NCBI GenBank assembly: GCA_041655955.1
Contig: JBBAEN010000002.1
Location: forward strand, 124,001-188,000
Origin: Micavibrio_A sp041655955
Lineage (GTDB): Bacteria; Pseudomonadota; Alphaproteobacteria; Micavibrionales; Micavibrionaceae
Direction of reading: 5' to 3'
Length of the DNA stretch: 64,000 nt
Shown: piece after piece, positions 61,665-64,000 of the stretch
Layout: every line of letters begins with the position of its first letter
Position numbering within the stretch: the stretch's first letter is position 1
Notes under the pieces: model-generated
Databases searched by the model: none
Seen by the model: the letters and a program-made list of their open reading frames with translations, nothing else
What the model was told of the DNA's origin: nothing
Translations under genes and position numbers: made by a program

Positions 61665-61698
61665 AAAAAAACAGCGCCCCGGAAGGCGCTGTTTTTTT
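61665..61698. terminator. Bidirectional terminator before terC
   Basis: Stem ACAGCGCC/GGCGCTGT, loop CCGGAA, with an A run before and a T run after. It serves the exported-protein gene and, on the other strand, terC. Confidence 0.93.
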
Positions 61699-61771
61699 AC
61701 GTTATTTTCAATCCCTGCTCCGCCGTGTCGCGCAGCGCAGCACCCGCTCATCGGCATCCGCCGCCGCCCGC

Positions 61772-62755
61772 TCAGGCTTTTTTCGTCTTCAGGAGCGAGA
61801 GAATAACGCCGCCCGCAAGGATGGCGACCGTCCCGGCCAGCGAAACATAGCCCGGCAAATGATCGACGTAATGGACATAGAACACCTTGGCCCCGATCAG
61901 GATCAGCACCAGCGCCAGCGAATATTTCAGATATTCAAACCGGTGGATGATATGCTCGATTGCAAAGAACATCGCCCGCAGGCCGAGAATGGCAAAGATG
62001 TTCGCCGTATAGACGATATAGGTATCGGTCGTCACGGCCAGCGCCGCCGGAACGGAATCGAACGCGAACATGACGTCCGTCAACTCAATCGTGCAAAGCG
62101 CGAGGAAAAGCGGCGTCGCATAGAGCAAGCCCTTGCCCGCCGCACCCGTTTCCTTGAGCCGCACGAAAAACTTGTTGCCGTGAATCTGATCGTGGACGCG
62201 CAAGTGGCGTTTCAGGAATTTCACATAGGATTTTTGCGTATAGTCTTCCTTTGATTCCGTTTCGGTTTTCAAAAGCTTGACGCCTGTCAGCATCAGGATA
62301 AGGGCGAAGAGCAACAGCACCCAGTCATATTGCTGCACCAGCGCGGCGCCAGCGCCAATCATCGTCCCGCGCAGGACGATAACCCCGATAATGCCCCAGA
62401 CAAGGACGCGGTGCTGATATTGCCGCGGGATCGCGAAGGAGGAAAAAATAACCGACATCACGAAAAGATTGTCGAGCGAGAGGCTCTGCTCCAAAAGCCA
62501 GACCGTATAATATTCTGCCGCCTTCGCGCCGCCGTCGCTATACCAGACCCAAAGCCCGAACAGCACGCCGAGCGAAAGATAGAACGCGGCGAGGCGCAGC
62601 GATTCTTTCAACTCGATAACGTGATCCTTCCTGTTCAGCACAAAGAGATCGACGAAGAGCAGGGTAAAGACAAAGCCGAAAAAGGCGAGCCACATCCAGG
62701 TCTGATGCCCCAGAAAATCATTCGTAAGAAAGGTGGTTAGAAAAGAAAAATCCAT
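61772..62755 (-). CDS. TerC-family integral membrane protein
   Basis: 327 aa with about eight to nine TM helices. The TerC signatures LEQSLSLDNLFVMSVIF and LCTIELTDVMFAFDSVPAAL, with conserved Asp/Glu, are present. Members include tellurite-resistance TerC and Alx, which exports manganese and is controlled by an RNA element. The leader here holds an intrinsic terminator about 40 bp before the start, so regulation by premature termination is possible. The Mn2+ role is inferred from relatives. Confidence 0.93.
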   Translation of the reverse strand: MDFSFLTTFLTNDFLGHQTWMWLAFFGFVFTLLFVDLFVLNRKDHVIELKESLRLAAFYLSLGVLFGLWVWYSDGGAKAAEYYTVWLLEQSLSLDNLFVMSVIFSSFAIPRQYQHRVLVWGIIGVIVLRGTMIGAGAALVQQYDWVLLLFALILMLTGVKLLKTETESKEDYTQKSYVKFLKRHLRVHDQIHGNKFFVRLKETGAAGKGLLYATPLFLALCTIELTDVMFAFDSVPAALAVTTDTYIVYTANIFAILGLRAMFFAIEHIIHRFEYLKYSLALVLILIGAKVFYVHYVDHLPGYVSLAGTVAILAGGVILSLLKTKKA

Positions 62756-62793
62756 GGGTTCAGCCGGTTCGGTTGCGCGTGATCATCAGGTGA

Positions 62794-62820
62794 TAATAAA
62801 AAATCCCTTGCACCAAGGGA
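62794..62820 (-). terminator. Intrinsic terminator in the terC leader
   Basis: On the minus strand TCCCTTG-GTG-CAAGGGA is followed by TTTTTTATTA, 39 bp upstream of the terC start. There is no minus-strand gene between here and hslV, so it is either an attenuator or the end of a short RNA. An upstream stem CCCCG/CGGGG (62857-62873 region) adds structure. Confidence 0.7.
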
Positions 62821-62901
62821 CTGCCCCCATGGTACAGGGCCTCCGGTTTTTAGACAACCCCGCACTTGACGGGGCGGGAGTTTCCGTTAAGTGTTTGTCC
62901 C

Positions 62902-63471
62902 ATGACCATGATGATGAACGCCTCCCCCTTCGACGCCACAAAATGGCACGCCACCACCATCCTTGCCGTACGCAAGGGCGATCAAATCGTGATTGCCGGG
63001 GACGGGCAGGTTTCGATGGGCCAGACCGTTTTGAAATCCAACGCGCGGAAGATCAGGCGGCTTGGCAAGGACGGGAAGATTATCGTCGGTTTCGCGGGCG
63101 CGACGGCGGACGCCTTCACCCTGTTTGAACGGCTGGAATCCAAGCTCGAAGCCCATCCGGGGCAGCTGACCCGCGCCTGTGTCGAACTGGCCAAGGACTG
63201 GCGGACGGATAAATATCTGCGCCGGCTTGAGGCGCTGATGGCCGTTTGCGACAAGGACACCTCCCTCATCCTGTCCGGCACGGGCGACGTGGTGGAGCCG
63301 GAGGACGGGGTTATCGGCATCGGCTCCGGCGGGAATTACGCGCTTGCCGCCGCCCGCGCGCTCATAGACCGCCCCGATCTGGACGCCGAAACCATCGCCC
63401 GCAAGGCCATGAAAATCGCGGCCGACATCTGCGTTTACACCAACCATAATGTCGTGGTCGAAACGCTCTGA
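62902..63471 (+). CDS. hslV: HslV peptidase subunit
   Basis: 189 aa threonine peptidase that forms the HslUV protease. The N-terminal propeptide of about 12-16 residues ends at ATTILAVRKGDQIVIAGDG, where the catalytic Thr becomes residue 1. VKS/KN-type Lys in VLKSNARKIRRLG, GFAGATADAFTLFERLE and IGSGGNYALAAARAL are family features. Several ATGs in a row (62902, 62908, 62911, 62914) could start it. hslU does not follow: the next gene start (63930) does not resemble HslU. Confidence 0.95.
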   Translation: MTMMMNASPFDATKWHATTILAVRKGDQIVIAGDGQVSMGQTVLKSNARKIRRLGKDGKIIVGFAGATADAFTLFERLESKLEAHPGQLTRACVELAKDWRTDKYLRRLEALMAVCDKDTSLILSGTGDVVEPEDGVIGIGSGGNYALAAARALIDRPDLDAETIARKAMKIAADICVYTNHNVVVETL

Positions 63472-63929
63472 CGGTTTTCACGCCTTTCAACCGGCGCTTT
63501 CAAGGGCGCTTTTGCCGCCGGCATGTTAAAATATGGGATAAACCGCATCAGGAACCATATCAGGAACCGCCGCGGAAAACCGGCCCCAACCGCCTGAAAC
63601 CTTGACGCTTGCCCTGCCGCCCATATGCCCTGCCGCCCATAAAGCCCGCCCTCAAACCTGTTTCAAACCGCCCGCGCAGCAAAAGCGCCCGCATAGCAAA
63701 GCGCCTGCACAAACCGCCCAAAGCCGCCATTCGCACCGATATGCGCTGATACGCGCCATGGGCGGTTCCTGATACGGTTCATCCCATGCCCGCCATTCCC
63801 GCCTCCTTTTCCCGCCCCCATGTACTGTACGCATGGGGTGTACGCAAAAATTGCGATTCTCCATAATTGCGGCCTTGTGCCATAGTGGCCGTTTGAAAAA
63901 ACCGTAAAAGAAAAAAGAAGGTGTGTTCC
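63472..63929. repeat. Gap with a 19-bp inverted repeat pair
   Basis: Arms 63553-63571 and 63761-63779 match with one mismatch, 189 bp apart. Between them lie CCCGCC-type low-complexity words. No credible gene was seen. The promoter of the next gene probably lies at about 63840-63910. Confidence 0.6.
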
Positions 63930-64000
63930 ATGGATTTTAACGAGGTTGCCCGCCGCGTCGGCGAATTTTTTTCAGAACATAAAGTCACCCCGATGGATAT
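63930..64000 (+). CDS. Start of a further gene (partial)
   Basis: The first 23 codons read MDFNEVARRVGEFFSEHKVT before the window ends, preceded by AAGAAGG at suitable spacing. Too short to identify; it does not match the usual start of HslU. Confidence 0.55.
   Translation, partial: MDFNEVARRVGEFFSEHKVTPMD

Noticed and set aside
62756..62900. A yybP-ykoY manganese riboswitch upstream of terC
   Set aside because: The conserved GGGGAGUAG and second-loop motifs are not visible, although the terminator makes some RNA control possible.

Overview
The window is chromosomal DNA from a moderately GC-rich bacterium, most likely an alphaproteobacterium outside the best-studied orders. The evidence is the gene content (a complex I NDUFA9-family protein, surA overlapping rsmA, a short-form psd followed by pssA, HslV, a DUF1223 protein) and a perfect GGAAC-N16-CGTT promoter in front of a csbD gene. 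That promoter type belongs to the alphaproteobacterial general stress sigma factor EcfG. Most genes are housekeeping. Gaps between them often hold decayed, strand-asymmetric short tandem repeats. No phage, IS transposase or CRISPR array was seen.

Layout. 1-13.6 kb, minus strand: a giant RTX adhesin (2873 aa), a secreted LysM-like acidic/Gly-rich protein, a TolC-family outer membrane protein and the start of a type I secretion ABC exporter that runs off the left edge. 13.8-21.3 kb: a GabD-like dehydrogenase, stress-induced csbD, and the phosphoserine pathway serA, serC and serB with pdxJ. 21.8-27.6 kb: an orphan ClpB-like AAA ATPase, a HAD hydrolase coupled to an RsmC-like methyltransferase, a MATE exporter and a SIMPL-domain periplasmic protein. 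27.7-33.1 kb: the ABC permease/ATPase pair divergent from a TesA-like esterase, a methyltransferase and tRNA-Ser(GGA). 33.3-43.4 kb: two glycosyltransferases, an ArsR regulator, an SDR, gmk, rsmA-surA, an NDUFA9-like protein and a DUF1223 protein. 43.6-53 kb: uvrD/pcrA, alaX, a diguanylate cyclase, a LOG-family protein, psd-pssA plus a CDP-alcohol-transferase-like protein lacking the catalytic motif, and a two-gene unit of unknown function.

The most unusual locus is comM (yifB), 53.1-55.3 kb. The native first 35 codons of comM lie displaced at 55.2-55.3 kb. They are separated from the comM body by a 655-bp unit flanked by a perfect 16-bp direct repeat. The unit carries an AT-rich gene for a 171-aa membrane-anchored protein and a divergent replacement 5' end that keeps comM intact. 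The displaced native start now reads into the cargo gene through a TAATG stop/start overlap. It looks like a minimal site-specific or recombination-borne element that hijacks the comM promoter while restoring its target.

55.4-64 kb: two unknown proteins, a HIT protein divergent from hisA (whose conserved N-terminal catalytic Asp is His), a HAD-like protein, a GNAT acetyltransferase, an exported protein, terC with an intrinsic terminator in its leader, hslV and the start of one more gene at the right edge.
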